Source: Marisa cornuarietis (taxonomy: Eukaryota > Mollusca > Gastropoda > Architaenioglossa > Ampullariidae). From it: a stretch of 64,000 nucleotides of DNA. The stretch spans positions 20,532,501 through 20,596,500 of the forward strand of contig SMMW01000001.1 of assembly GCA_004794655.1 (NCBI GenBank), read 5' to 3'. Below the pieces are notes generated by a model. It had not been told where the DNA came from. It did no database searches and was given only the letters and a program-made list of their open reading frames with translations. A program made the translations under genes and the position numbers. Positions 37,526 through 49,674 of this stretch are shown one piece after another (position 1 is the first letter of the stretch; every line of letters begins with the position of its first letter).

Positions 37526-39412
37526 ATGGTTCATCTTCAAGGGCTTATCAAGCACCCAAAGCCTCGACTCCCGTTTAGCATCAGCAGCATGTTGGGGCAG
37601 GACTACGAGGAAGACGCTGATGAGAGCGAGGTCGACATAGTCGGTAACGATGATGAAGATGACAAGAGTTACAGCAGTCAGTCTGACCACGGCCTGGGTC
37701 ACCGCAGCGCCGCGCACGAGGCCGCGCTTTGCTTGATGAGCGGCGAGAAAGACACCCTGGCCGACGACAGCGACGAGGATGCCCTGTCGCCCAGCTTGGA
37801 GGACGAGAGCGATGGGTTTCCGGCATCGTCTCGTAACCATGGCAACCACTACAGAGCGACGCCTCACCTGGGCGTAGATGTCAGCGCCTGTCATTACGCC
37901 GAGTCGGCGTCAGATGACGCCGCGCTGGAGTCGGAGGCGAACGTCAGTTGTCACGATGTTGCGTCAGAAGGGTTCACGGACACTGAGCTGCACCCTGACG
38001 ACGACGCGGAAGGGGAGAAGAAAGACAAAAGAGACGACGGCGAGGAAGGACAGACGGAGGCAGGGGACGAGGACAAGAAAGACAAAGACGGGAAAGACGA
38101 GGACAAAGGTCCAGAGAAGCCTCCATATAGCTACAACGCCCTCATCATGATGGCCATACGTAGCAGCCCGGAGCAGCGCATGGCTCTCAGCCAGATCTAC
38201 GAGTTCATCATGAAGAACTTCCCCTACTACAAGGGCAACAAGCAGGGCTGGCAGAACTCGATTCGCCACAACCTCAGCCTTAACAAGTGCTTCATCAAGG
38301 TCCCTCGCCACTACGATGACCCGGGAAAGGGGAACTACTGGATGTTGGACCCGGCCTGCGATGATGTGGTCATCCGAGGAAACAAACTCGGTCGACGGCC
38401 CAAGTCTGTGGTCCGCACCAAGTGGTCTCACCTATGGATGGGTGGGGCTCCCATGGCGTCCGCATACTCTCGCTACGCCTTGGCAGGAAGTCTGTCCGCG
38501 GGAGGACTGTATCCTAGTCATCATCCCATGAGCCGCTACCACCCGTACACCGCTTTACCCCACCCCGGCTTCTACCCTACCAAACTGACCGCTGCGGCTG
38601 CATCCGTCAACGCTGTCGCCGCCGCTGCTGCAGCAGCTGGACTAACCACCTGGCCACACGCGGCCAACCCTGTCGGCTACCTCACCCACATGCCCACCAC
38701 CCGGGGTGCTGCTAACCCCGCTGCGTCTGTGATGATGTATCCTGAGTACGCGGCAGCCTACGCGGAACACTTGGCAGCCGCGGCTTCTGCCGTACCCAAG
38801 CTCTCAGCCAAAGCGCTCAACTTCTCTGTCGAGAAACTTCTGGCTGGCAACGGCAACAATGTTGGCGCGCAGGACCTCCAGGCGGAAGCCAGGAAGAAAG
38901 GCATGGACGAGGTCAGGACATCACTTCCGGTCACTCCGGTGTCTGGGTCTCCCACCTCCCCGTCCCGCCAGACGCCACACGCCACTAAGCCAGTGTCGCC
39001 GCTGACGTTGGTGGCGTTGTCGTCGTCAACTTCTGCCCTCAGCCCCGCGACCCTGGCGCCTCCGTCGGTGGGGAGGGGAGGTCTACAGGTGCGCGACAGA
39101 GGTGCGCAGGCGACCCCGACATCGCACGCCTTCTCTCCCTTGTTCCTCCAGTCCTCCTCGGCCGCGGCGCTGGCCTCTTTGTCGTCTGCCTCTTCTTCTT
39201 CCATCGCTACTTCCTCTTCCTCGTCGTCGACCTCCACGTCTTCGCTGGTGTCCGCGGGAGGGTGCCTGCCGTCGGCGCTGAGTGAGTTTCACATGTACCC
39301 TCCCCTCCAAGCGGGAAGAAGCTATCACCATCACAGCCCTCACCCCGCTCATCTGTCTGTCATGGCAATGCCAGTGACCGCGGAACTTCACAGCAGAGAC
39401 TGCAGCAGGTAG
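37526..39412 (+). CDS. FoxG-like: FoxG-type forkhead transcription factor
   Basis: A 628-residue nuclear DNA-binding protein from one uninterrupted exon. The forkhead domain covers about residues 198-292, with [15 protein letters not shown] at its start, the recognition helix [13 protein letters not shown], and wing text [17 protein letters not shown]. That wing, with [10 protein letters not shown] and [10 protein letters not shown], is the signature of FoxG/sloppy-paired. Beyond the wing the usual GGTTGKLRRRS is replaced by [11 protein letters not shown], so the gene is a divergent FoxG or a FoxG paralogue. Two eh1-like repressor heptads for Groucho/TLE binding occur: FSISSML (17-23) and FSVEKLL (433-439). 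Residues 25-46 and 150-197 are acidic/Lys-rich, 356-371 and 417-421 are Ala-rich, and 543-577 is Ser-rich. The start is supported by an A at -3, a G at +4 and an in-frame stop nine bases upstream. Coding GC is clearly higher than the flanks. FoxG proteins typically repress transcription in anterior neural or head development; that role here is inferred from family. Confidence 0.93.
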   Translation: MVHLQGLIKHPKPRLPFSISSMLGQDYEEDADESEVDIVGNDDEDDKSYSSQSDHGLGHRSAAHEAALCLMSGEKDTLADDSDEDALSPSLEDESDGFPASSRNHGNHYRATPHLGVDVSACHYAESASDDAALESEANVSCHDVASEGFTDTELHPDDDAEGEKKDKRDDGEEGQTEAGDEDKKDKDGKDEDKGPEKPPYSYNALIMMAIRSSPEQRMALSQIYEFIMKNFPYYKGNKQGWQNSIRHNLSLNKCFIKVPRHYDDPGKGNYWMLDPACDDVVIRGNKLGRRPKSVVRTKWSHLWMGGAPMASAYSRYALAGSLSAGGLYPSHHPMSRYHPYTALPHPGFYPTKLTAAAASVNAVAAAAAAAGLTTWPHAANPVGYLTHMPTTRGAANPAASVMMYPEYAAAYAEHLAAAASAVPKLSAKALNFSVEKLLAGNGNNVGAQDLQAEARKKGMDEVRTSLPVTPVSGSPTSPSRQTPHATKPVSPLTLVALSSSTSALSPATLAPPSVGRGGLQVRDRGAQATPTSHAFSPLFLQSSSAAALASLSSASSSSIATSSSSSSTSTSSLVSAGGCLPSALSEFHMYPPLQAGRSYHHHSPHPAHLSVMAMPVTAELHSRDCSR

Positions 39413-40176
39413 CCGTGAAAACGACTCTTTTCCTTCGCTTAGTTTTTTTTTTAAACCTCGATTACTTTTATTACCATTACTACTTACTGACAGGTTCAGT
39501 AAGTAATGTAAACAAAGTTTTTATGACTTTCAATTCGAGTCAACAATACAACACAATGTGTACATTTAATGCCCTAACGTACAGTGCCGTTGAACACAGC
39601 CAGGAAATGTGTACAGCTTTCTTTTTATTATTATTTTTGTTTTGCGTACATGTGTGTGTGCGTGTGTGCGAGAGAGAGAGAGAGACTTGCACTGCAGCAG
39701 AAGCAGATCAAATGTGTACAGGTATCCACGCGCTACACTGCGGTTTCACAGAACCAGATAATGGCCACATTGATAATTTGTGAGTTTAAGGTGCAAGGCT
39801 TTGATGTCCCCCACCCCAAAAAAAAAATGAATATTAAAAAAATGTGCTTGTGTGGACGTTAAATTATCCAGTGATGTGGAAGAAACTGACGAAGGTCTGG
39901 CACACTCTTTGATGCTACAAATTTCTCTCAATATATATATATATATGTGTGTGTGCCCCAATGTATACTTCAGGAACTCAGAGGAACACTTCGAGGTCCA
40001 TCAAACAGTGTAACATCTTCATGATGTGGGTTATTTTTTCCTTATAGCATTTTTATGTGAGCTTCGATGTGACTTGGTAGGTTCTACGAAGACTGTGCAG
40101 CGAATTCTAAGTTGATCATACAAGGACTCTAGCCAGGTGAACGACTAAAAAAAAACAACAACAACAACAACAAACA

Positions 40177-40182
40177 AATAAA
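40177..40182 (+). terminator. Candidate polyadenylation signal AATAAA
   Basis: A canonical hexamer 765 bases after the Fox stop codon, following a CAA repeat. It gives a plausible short 3' UTR end. Confidence 0.3.
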
Positions 40183-40274
40183 TCTGCCTACAGTGTGTAG
40201 TGAAAAAGTTATTGCACCTACATGTTTCCAGCTTAGTTATCAACTAACACTGTCCATTCGCATGTAAACATTAA

Positions 40275-40276
<2 letters not shown>

Positions 40277-40365
<89 letters not shown>
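40277..40365. repeat. (TG)n microsatellite
   Basis: About 44 perfect TG units in the 3' flank of the Fox gene. If the distal poly(A) signal is used, this lies in the mRNA. Confidence 0.97.
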
Positions 40366-40366
<1 letters not shown>

Positions 40367-40499
40367 CTAAAATATTCTGCAGTTTTGAACACTCGTAACA
40401 AACTCACGGGTCGTCGTAATGGTTTTACTTTCGTTTGATTACAGTAAATTTCTCATTCCCGTTACCCAAAAACCGTTTTACTTCACCGAGTGAAACCAC

Positions 40500-41150
40500 A
40501 ACATATAATTAATTTTTTTCCCAGTTGTAATACTAACATTTATAATAAGGTCGTCACTAAAATGTGATTTTTAGATCCATTGGCAAACATCCCTCACAAA
40601 ATTTATAATGATTGGATAATAGCTCGCATTTTTATGTTAATCATGACTAATTATCCAGTAATTTCCGTGTTACATTTGCATGAGGATGATTAACTCAACA
40701 ATTGTTATTCTGATAATTTATTTTTAAAACTCTTATAAAAGGTTTGTGTTCTTAGCTTTATTTTTAATAGTCATCTATCAATTGACCAATTATTTCTACT
40801 TAATTTATTCCTCATAAAAACACGAAACGATTATATAAAAATAGGTTTAATTAATTTTATCTCAGCAACAGTTTTCTATTTGTTTAGTTGAGCTGTAACA
40901 GATAAATTAAGGATGATGAAGATAACTAAATATATATGTCCTCATATTTTATTGCATCGTGTTAATCTCGAAAAGTCACTTTTTCTAAACTTCAGATGTT
41001 AGTAAAATTATGATAGTTATGAATGTAATGAAGCGAACACAAATTTTCAACATATTATATAAATAACTAATGTTGTTATTATTATTTTGTTATTATTATC
41101 ATTATTAATATATTATCATTTTGTTAAATTAAAAAAAACTAGGCTCGCGG
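40500..41150. promoter_or_regulatory. AT-rich segment dense in TAAT motifs and an octamer
   Basis: Contains repeated TAATTA, ATTATCC, TTAATCATGACTAATTATCC and GATTAACTCAACAATTG, plus a perfect POU octamer ATTTGCAT (40674-40681). It is AT-rich enough that TAAT motifs are expected by chance, so the octamer and local clustering are the only weak evidence for an enhancer. Confidence 0.22.
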
Positions 41151-41871
41151 CAGTTTAATTTTTTTATGGACACCTGATTATGGCTGCTTAATCATTTCAT
41201 TGCTGGGAATGAAAAAAACATTGTGTAAAAGTTTATGTTTTATGCTGTGTGTATTTTATGTTATAATCGTCCATTGCTTTCCTATTGCCTCCTGCACTTG
41301 GGACAGGAATATTTTAGATAACTTTTTTGTGTGAAAAAATCTCTGTCGTTCAATCACGGTGCTGTCTAAAATCCTTGAAATATCTTTAGACAAGATGCTG
41401 AACATGGTGAGCTAGTTATGTGCCCATCCTGAATGAATGAATGAACGAAACCATTCGTTGTCATCCTTCTCTTCTTCTGATACAAATGCTGCTACTAATG
41501 TTATAACTATAAATAATAATGATAATTATTATTACTATTAATGCTACCACTTATGTTTCCATGTACCCCTTTTTACTCTTCTCATTTGCGCTTCTCTCTG
41601 GTGTGGCAGTAACAACACACTTCTTTCTTTGAGTGCGTTCATTGCTGTACATTATTGTGTACATTATTAATAGTAACTGAGGAGAGAGGGAGGAGGAAAA
41701 AAAGAAACAGGCGGAGTGCGGCCAGTCATTTTTCTTTTGCCGTGTTACCTGAACTCTCTGAGAAATGAAACTGTGTGAAATGGCAAATAATTGGCTTGTT
41801 TTTTTTCAGTTTGGTGTAACGGGGTGAATGTTTGGTAAACTGCCCATCATTCAGTTTCAAGGCATAATATC

Positions 41872-41877
41872 AATAAA
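41872..41877 (+). terminator. Candidate distal polyadenylation signal AATAAA
   Basis: A canonical hexamer in CATAATATCAATAAAATGC, followed by a GT/T-containing stretch. It would give a 3' UTR of about 2.5 kb. Confidence 0.3.
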
Positions 41878-41998
41878 ATGCACAAGACTTGTGCTAGCAC
41901 ATTTTCCAAGCAAATTGTTGTTTATTTTACTTTAAAATATGTAGTCAAGTGCACGAGTTTAGAATATCAGCACGTGGTCTATGGCATAGGTGTTTGTT

Positions 41999-42000
<2 letters not shown>

Positions 42001-42048
<48 letters not shown>

Positions 42049-42066
42049 TTATCTATCTATCTATCT
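42001..42066. repeat. (CAT)n followed by (TCTA)n
   Basis: Sixteen CAT units (42001-42048), then about four ATCT units. His-repeat frames across it are artefacts. Confidence 0.95.
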
Positions 42067-42069
42067 ACA

Positions 42070-43910
42070 TGATACTTTGTAGGTTCACTGTCACCTCCCA
42101 TATCTCATGAGAATAGTTCTATAGTAGACAGCTTCACATTTTTGTAAATTTCTGACAAGAGTAAAACTTATCTCTCCGTTCAAGGTTCTGGCAACATGTT
42201 GGTCGCATCGTTGTTCGCCACAATGAAAGTCGACTCTCGCTGCATCTTGGTCTGAATGCGCTTCAGATGGCTCGTTCTCAATCCTAATAATCATCGTCTT
42301 TCATTTTAATTGTGGAGATTTCGTTTCACATAATGCATAACTTTTGACGAAATTTGTGTTTTAAAAAAAACTTTAAGGTATCGGCACAGATATCAGGAAG
42401 TTCGTAGTTCAAATACTTAAACACATCTGGAATAATTACAACGTTCTTCTTTTCACGCCTACAATTCTCACTCCTTGAGCATTTCCAGCTTCCCATATGT
42501 ATGCAAAACTTGACAGCAGACTTTATTCTAAATAATGATCAACATCATGCGACTTCCGTTAAAAGCTGCGAAAGTAGCAAAACAAAAAAAATAATAATAA
42601 TTGTGTTTCTGCTGATCGATAGATCGATCGATCATTGGCATCTGCAATTGCCCAGGAAGTATAGATTGTAATTTTTTTTTTAATCGTGTACGAGGTCTGC
42701 TGAACACTTAGCACTCGTAATAAACACCCTCCGACTCTTTGCTTTTACATCGATGATGTGATAGTGAGCTAGAGTGGCCTCCCTTGATCTCCCACGGCGC
42801 GGCAAGACTACAGGGAAAGGGGTATCGACCTCAAGTTTCCTCCCGAACATTGAGTGAGCGCTGAGTGCTGAAACCTGTGGCCAGTATGTAAGCATAACAA
42901 ATGATATCACGCAATCCCAGTTTTAGTTAGAACAGATCATTCTTACTTTCTTTGCAAGACATAGTCCAGATATGTGTGTTAGACCAGTCTAAAACTCTTG
43001 ACAATTATATTGCTTTACTAACACTGCACGCTTGTCCTCTCCTCCCTTTCCCAACCAAGTACCACCTCCCTTATCCCCCTCCCCGCTGCAGTGTGTGTTT
43101 TTCACTTACATTGTTTTGAAGTTTACAGAAGGAAGTGTTTTCTGTTCTGATGCCTGGTTTAAAATACAGCCGTATAAGTAAGAGTTCTTCCTCCTCTCAT
43201 TACATTTTCCTGGCTTGTCTTCACACAGACTATGTAGTCCACATACTCCATCGCTAAAATGTTGGGGCCTTGCGACTGGAGGTACAGGACAGAGCCGTCT
43301 CGTTTTGCCTGGCAGCCTAAGAGGTTGCACGAATTCAAAGGGATACAACAGTGGCACTTTGATGATCTCGAAAGGAAGCAATGGGGAGGTAGATTTCAAG
43401 GTTTTGTCAACACTGCGGCTAACCGTTAAAGAAAGGTCGGTGAAATTTCAGCAACATAAACCTGACAGTCGACTAACTGTGGGAAAATCCCTGCGTCACC
43501 GCATGTTTCAACTGCTCAGTGTGTTGCTTTTGCCCTCATCTCATTTGCATTTTTTCCGATGCGAAAGCGCATGGGCGCACTTGCTGTGGCATTTGGCAAG
43601 GACGAGTCTGGGAAACAAATGTCACAATAAACACCGACAGGGAGTTTGTTCGCTATCTAAATGTTGCTGCTTCCATGGCAAGAGATGAGATTCTTCGACC
43701 TTAGCCTTGCGTTGTGGGTCAGTTCTTACCCCGTGACCCGAGTCCTTGCCTGGCGGTCGCAGTCCTTCAGATGCGCGCGCACACAGCGCGTGTTTTGCTT
43801 GTCCGCCCATGTACTTCAGCAATCAACCACTCACAGCAAGAACTAAGGATGGTTAGCTCGCAGGCGATGCCTCCACCCTATCCTCCCGTCTTTTATCTTT
43901 TTATAGCGAC
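42070..43910. other. Intergenic, nothing convincing
   Basis: Short chance ORFs only. Contains the palindromic ATCGATAGATCGATCGATCA at about 42615-42634. A 157-codon plus-strand frame (43215-43688) is not recognised. Confidence 0.5.
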
Positions 43911-44158
43911 CTGGGGCCAGTTGCACAACACACGTCTAATTTTAAACACTTTTAGGCCTTAACTCTTTTTAGATAATTAGTTTAAAGTGCACACCAAAAA
44001 CTGCTTTAAGTAAGATAAAGTTGTTTAAGTCTGACTTTCCGTCCTGTAAGTACAATTTTTAGTATGTTCTTCTGCAGTGCATCAAATTGGCTAAGAAGAG
44101 ATTTTGCTTCTTTAGAACAGTTTTCAGGTTTAGAAACATGTTGTGCAACTGGCCCCTG
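43911..44158. mobile_element. MITE (non-autonomous DNA transposon)
   Basis: A 248-bp element bounded by terminal inverted repeats. The left end (43911-43930) reads CTGGGGCCAGTTGCACAACA. The reverse complement of the right end (44139-44158) reads CAGGGGCCAGTTGCACAACA: 19 of 20 match. The interior is AT-rich with no ORF, as usual for MITEs. No clear target-site duplication is visible, so the superfamily is not assigned. It lies in intergenic DNA 4.5 kb downstream of the Fox stop codon. Confidence 0.8.
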
Positions 44159-44159
44159 A

Positions 44160-44519
44160 GCTTCTGTTCGTGTGTTTTAGCAGGCATTTTTAAATGTCCT
44201 ATGGCTGAATTTTTTTAAACGCATTTTCTCTCTCCTCCCTCTCCCCCACCCACCCAGTGACAGTCTGCTGAAATAGCTGCTCACCTACCTACCCGTCCGT
44301 CGCTTGGTCATCTTCAGATGAGACTCTTCCCAAGTCTAAGCATTCACTGGGTGTCCCTGATTGTACTAACTCAATTAGCGACTCCATTAACCGAGTAGAA
44401 AGCCCACCGCAAAAAAAGTTTGTTTGCTTTTCTTTCTTTTTATAAATTTTGCCTTAATCACTATATTCGTTCTCTTCATCCGTCTCCTTCACAATATTTT
44501 CTGTCGTTATTAATAAGTG
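44160..44519. other. Intergenic, nothing convincing
   Basis: Pyrimidine-rich patches (CTCTCTCCTCCCTCTCCCCC near 44230) and AT-rich text. No gene. Confidence 0.5.
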
Positions 44520-44622
<103 letters not shown>

Positions 44623-44624
44623 TG

Positions 44625-45644
44625 TGAGAGAGGATGTGTGCGTTTAGTAACTCACTTAAAAGGTGGGGTTTTAATTTTTTTTATACCCGAACAGCGCATG
44701 CGTAACGTCCCTCGTGAGAGAGAAAGAAGTCCGTGTTTGTGTACTGAAGATTTAAATAAACCTCTGGAAACACGAGTATTATGGAACTGCGCATTTCTGT
44801 TTCGTTTTCTTTGTAACTCTGTACATTTCAACAAACGTCCCTCCGACTCACAGCCCTTGCACGATCCGGACTCGTGCCGACGCTGTACCTTGAGGGTGTT
44901 AACTCTAAATGGATGGTTGTTTTTCTCCCTTTAGCTTGGTAAATATTACTATTCTCCAGTTTGCATCTCGAAATGCGGCGAGAAATGCAAAAGCAACACG
45001 AGCTTTGCGTTAAGTCCTAGACTTGCTGCTTTATAAATATGTTTTACTTACAGTTGTTGGCCTACCCCATCCCTCCCCTCTCTCCCGTCTCCCCCCAACC
45101 ACCACCACCAACTTCTGTCAGAGTTTATGGTTAGAAAAATGGGAAAAAAGTTCTTTGATGAACAAAAGCTCCTCGTGTCTAGTGTGTGGCACGTGGAACA
45201 TTTTCCTTCATTTCCTTAGTTGGTAAATCTTCTCGGAAACTTGATAGCCAGGGGAAGTTTTACAGTATTCGGTCTAGGGAATCTCGAACCTGAGACTTGG
45301 AGTCAAGTGCATCACACAAATTTGTTTGTAAATGACATTCATTCATTCATTCATTCATTCACCAGTGTCATGCATCTAGAAATATACGCACTGATACCAA
45401 AGTTACCAGCATCGCAGTTTACAGGGCTCTTGCATCCTGCAAAGGATGGGGTGGGGCGTAGAGTCTGGCATTGTTCACGGTCTAACCTCGCACCAGGAAC
45501 AACATGAAGTAAAAGTTGGGAACTGCAGAGAAACGAAAGAATCAACAGCCTCGTCACCTTTTGTGATAATTCGCAAATGAGATGACAAACCCACCACAAA
45601 AGACCCTTCGCTTCCCACTCCCCAGCAGCAGTAGCAACAACAAC

Positions 45645-45646
<2 letters not shown>
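44625..45646. other. Intergenic, nothing convincing
   Basis: A (CATT)n stub lies at 45338-45360. Frames here are short or run into the CA array. Confidence 0.5.

Positions 45647-45712
<66 letters not shown>
45647..45712. repeat. (CA)n microsatellite
   Basis: About 33 perfect CA units preceded by CAACAACAA. Confidence 0.97.
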
Positions 45713-45714
<2 letters not shown>

Positions 45715-48700
45715 CGTTAAAAGAGAATAAATCCAGTGACAAAATACACACAATATGCCCAAAATTCGTCTTTGGGATCCATTCTGCCCTCGTAGCTCTA
45801 TGAAACTTGCGGGCGTATTGTCACAGACATCGACTCCCTGAGATCGGAGGCAGAACGGTAACCAATTTTTTAAAATCAATGTTTCTTGCTTTAGTTTCTG
45901 TTTAGGATAAACTCATCTTACTTAAGTAAGAACGCCTCAAATGCTTGTTAAATGTCCCTTACAAATAGAAGGATGGCCGTCGTGAAAAACTTTCTGGAGG
46001 CAATGAATAGCAGCATCATACTACAACTGGTTGTTGACTGATAAGCCGAGGTTCCAGATATCAAAAACACATCCTTAATTTTCAAATTTTCTACACCACT
46101 TTTTCCTTTTTTTCCCCTTTCTTTCTTTTTTCGTACGTACTTCTTTCCTCGTCCTTTCGCCAATTTTAGTTGTCTTCTCTTCTTCTTTCTGTCTTTAGTT
46201 ATATTTTATTTTCTTATTTATTTATTTATTTTGTTTTGTTTTGTTTAATTTGACTATAATTGGTTTTCTTTTCTAACACTTTTTTTTCCTATCGTTTTTA
46301 TAGATCAGGCCCATTGTTCCATTTCCATCAAACACGTTATATTTTATAAAGGGAGCTGCTGCTTGGGCTGACTGGGCGGGTATCGACACACTGCTCCTGT
46401 GGCTGGTGTAAATTACTAGACAAGAAATCGATAGCCTGATGGACTATATCCTCTCCCTATATTGGTTAACCAGACAGTTTATTAACCTCTTGTCTTCTAA
46501 TGTCAATATGATTCATGTATCATGACCAAATTTCTTGCCAGTAATAGTCAGAGTGTTAAAGGTACAATATCTTTACGGGAATCGAACGACATGGAGCGTC
46601 TTTTTATATTGCCACCGAAATGACTTGCTGGGATCAGTCCCCATGTTTATGAAACTGGCAAGAAAAGAAAGACCGTCCATTTCTGATGTTGGTTTTAAGA
46701 TATGATTTTTCTTTTGGTAGATGTTTTGCTTGAAAGTGGACGACTTCATTTTTCTTAGTAGGATCTTAGCAGCTGGTTCAAGAAAGCGTCGTCTGTCAGC
46801 ATCAAATCAAGATATAAAAAACATGTTATTCTTTCACTCTCTCAAGGTATGGATAAATTCAAATTCCCATTGTCCGTGCAACATACAATCCAAATTGTTT
46901 ATACTATTATATATATATTTATATATTTATATATGTGTGTGTATGAGAGACCAAGATATAGTTCTGAAAAAAACATGCTTGCTGTAGAAGTAGCTCCGAT
47001 TTCTTGGTCACATCACTTGATAAGTATGAGATGCTGTAACCCAATCAAGAACATTCCTGTTGCTGAAACGGTTTGTTGAAGCCTCTTGTGTTTTCCTTTG
47101 GACAATTCTCTTTATAAACTCTTTGTGTCTGGAGAAAACACATGACTGCAAACCATGAGCTCTCAACCTTCGTTTTCGCTGTGTTCAAAAGCTTTGAATA
47201 AGTTCCAATGATCTGCAGCTCTGATCTTGGTGCCCCACAAACATGACGAAGTGGACTTGAAAGTGACATCAAAGAGGATCTTCTCTGGTGGCATATTATC
47301 TGTCGAGGGGCTTAAATTGAAGAGTTAATGTTTCTAGGAATATTACGCCGCCTTAACTCCAGTCAATCTCCGGTTATGACTTCGTGGGTTTATTTCCTTA
47401 TTTATGTGGCTGTTTTGTTTTCATCGCTTGTTTCTTTGCTTTTGTCTATTTGCTTGTTTAACTCTTTAATTGTTTTTTCCTTCTCTTCTTTTTCTTCCTA
47501 TTTTCTTTCTTTTTCTGCCATTCTTTCTTTTTTCTCTTCTTGTATCTCCTCACTGTATTTTTTCTTTTGTATTTTTTTATTCTTTTAGACGGGAATGAAA
47601 GAACTTTTTATACAAAGCTGGTTCAGAGCATATTGCTTCTGCTGTGCATCTAGTGATGTCCGCCGCCGCACACAGGTAACGCTGAAACTCAATTACGAGT
47701 GTTGATTAAACCAGGTAATTGGCGAATAGCAGGCTCCGTGATTCACTGATTGGCTGCAACGAGAGATGAGCAGTTGGGGTCGACAGAGTAACGAGCCATG
47801 GACCTAGTCCTCATTCCGCTCCTCTCTACCACTCATCCCAAAATAGAAAAAAGAAACCAAAAATGAAAAACAGCAACCGATTGTGTTCGCGAATCGGAGG
47901 AGGACATAAGTTCAGTGAAAATAGGAAAGCTATAAGGCACAGTGAGCCGGTAACGCAACTCCTTGTGAAAAAAAAAGAAAATATTTACGCCATGAGGGTG
48001 AGAGAGGTAGCTGGTGAGGTGGTGTTTGACAGATGAGAACGGGCAGCAGGAACTATCAGGAGTTGCAGAAGGCGGGAGGGGAGAGTGTAGGTGGAAAACA
48101 AAGCAGTGGGAAGAGATAGTTAACTTTTCGTGGCAGGAAGGAATGAGGGAGGGGACAGAGAAGAGAGGTGGAAGGGGTGAGGAGGCGGGAAACGAGGGTT
48201 CTACTCATTAGGAACTGGGTGTCACGGGGTGATCGAAGACCTGCAAGCTACGTCACGCTGCAGGTTACATGTTCGTGACACCGGGCGATAGTCTCAACGG
48301 ATGCTAGGACCGGCGTCTTTGTGGAGAACAACAGCCAGTGCGTGCAGTCTCTCCTTGCAAGTCCCTTTCCAACTGATTTTTTTTTCAACCCACGTAATGT
48401 TTGAAGCTGTTTTGTACACACTTGAAACTCTTTATCCCGTTTAGATTTGACGGGATTGTTTGAATAAACAAATACAATTTTCTCTCGGATTCGAGTGAAT
48501 TCTTTTCACTACAATTTTCACTTTAAATAAGGTGAGATTTTGCTTACGCCTTCCTAATTCGGAGATAACATGCAATCGCCAGTCGCTAAGGCTGTCTGTA
48601 TATTTTATTAATTTTGAAGAGTTTTTCTTTTATTAAATGGTGTTTCATTGCTCTTTAGTGCTCAGTGTGTGATTACGTAGGAGGCACAAAATAAGCAGAC

Positions 48701-49140
48701 AACGAACTAATGTGCAGGCAACATGAAGCTGTTAAACGGAATAATATGGTGTAAATCGGTGTACTTGTATGTGCGTATGCTCGGATGTGAGAGTTCTAAT
48801 GTCAGTTGACATGCTGTGTGAGTGAGAAATGTACAAATGTGGTGGGGTGCGTCTGAGAGAGACAGAGAGAGGAAGGCACAAACAGAAGGAGGGTCATGAT
48901 GAAGGGGGGAGGGGCGGAAGGGGACGGAGAAAGAGAGAGTATAATATCATGAAAGGTATTTACATTTCCGTGATTGTATGTATAGGTAAGACTCGCAACT
49001 GTGTATATATTCATTTTGGAATGTTTGTGTAGTTTAATGTTGTGAGCATGCAGCTGGGTGCTTTCTTGGCAAACATTCGTACTCACCTTTTCTGTACTCT
49101 AATAGCGTGGGGCAGGCAAGACTAGCCTTCCAGGCCTGCT
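45715..49140. other. Intergenic, nothing convincing
   Basis: T-rich runs (46080-46290 and 47460-47590) and a purine-rich stretch (48050-48200). The 47640-47765 segment holds CAATTACGAG, TTGATTAAACC, GGTAATTGGCG and a reverse CCAAT (GATTGGCTGC), so it is a possible regulatory patch. No gene. Confidence 0.45.
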
Positions 49141-49142
49141 AA

Positions 49143-49145
<3 letters not shown>

Positions 49146-49206
<61 letters not shown>
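49146..49206. repeat. (GACA)n microsatellite
   Basis: About 15 perfect GACA units. Confidence 0.97.
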
Positions 49207-49207
<1 letters not shown>

Positions 49208-49252
49208 GAAAAAAAGGCAAAAAAAAAATTTGTTCATATAAAATCAGTCAAG

Positions 49253-49619
49253 AAAATTTCATCTAAACAGAACAAACATGTTTCAGCCAAACAGAATCTG
49301 ATCACATATTTAAAATAATTTATTTTATGCCAACTTTATGCCACACAAAGAAATCAAGAATATTGCAGGTAAACAAGCTTAACATGTTTCAATCAATCAG
49401 CCAAGATGTTTCCACCCGCACAGACCAAGAATAGTCTTCTTGGACAGACTAAGAATATTTCATCTAAACTGATGAAGAATATTCTTGGCAAACAAATTAA
49501 GAATATTCCAGCCAGGCTAAATGTGTCCCCGCCAAGCAGACCAAGCTATTTCAGAGACCAATAACATAGAAAATACTTCATTCAAAAGGGCTAAGAATAC
49601 TCCATCCAAACAGACCAAG
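49253..49619 (+). repeat. Degenerate 24-bp minisatellite
   Basis: From 49406 to 49619 the sequence divides into nine units, seven exactly 24 bases long (starts at 49406, 49430, 49454, 49478, 49502, 49572 and 49596) and two of 20 and 26. The consensus is close to AATATTTCATCCAAACAGAC followed by CAAG. More diverged units extend left to about 49253. Because 24 is a multiple of three, one frame reads as an octapeptide repeat (KNTPSKQT-like) at its right end. No flanking gene structure supports coding. Confidence 0.8.
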
Positions 49620-49674
49620 AATACAACCACAGTGGCTATTATGACAAATGTCATTTATGGTTACTTTGTGCGGT

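Larger units (their letters stand above)
39413..41880 (+). other. 3' flank / probable 3' UTR of the Fox gene
   Basis: No coding frame. AATAAA polyadenylation signals occur at 40177-40182 and 41872-41877. Which is used cannot be told. The interval includes a GA run near 39668-39686, a TG array (40277-40365) and a strongly AT-rich segment (40500-41150). Confidence 0.4.

Noticed and set aside
37304..37894. 196-codon minus-strand ORF overlapping the 5' part of the Fox gene, and other antisense frames within it
   Set aside because: They mirror the GC-rich Fox coding frame. No domain or start context supports an antisense protein.
37526..39412. Assignment of the Fox gene to FoxD, FoxL2 or FoxA
   Set aside because: The forkhead text lacks their diagnostic residues, while [17 protein letters not shown] and NALIMMAIR fit FoxG/sloppy-paired.
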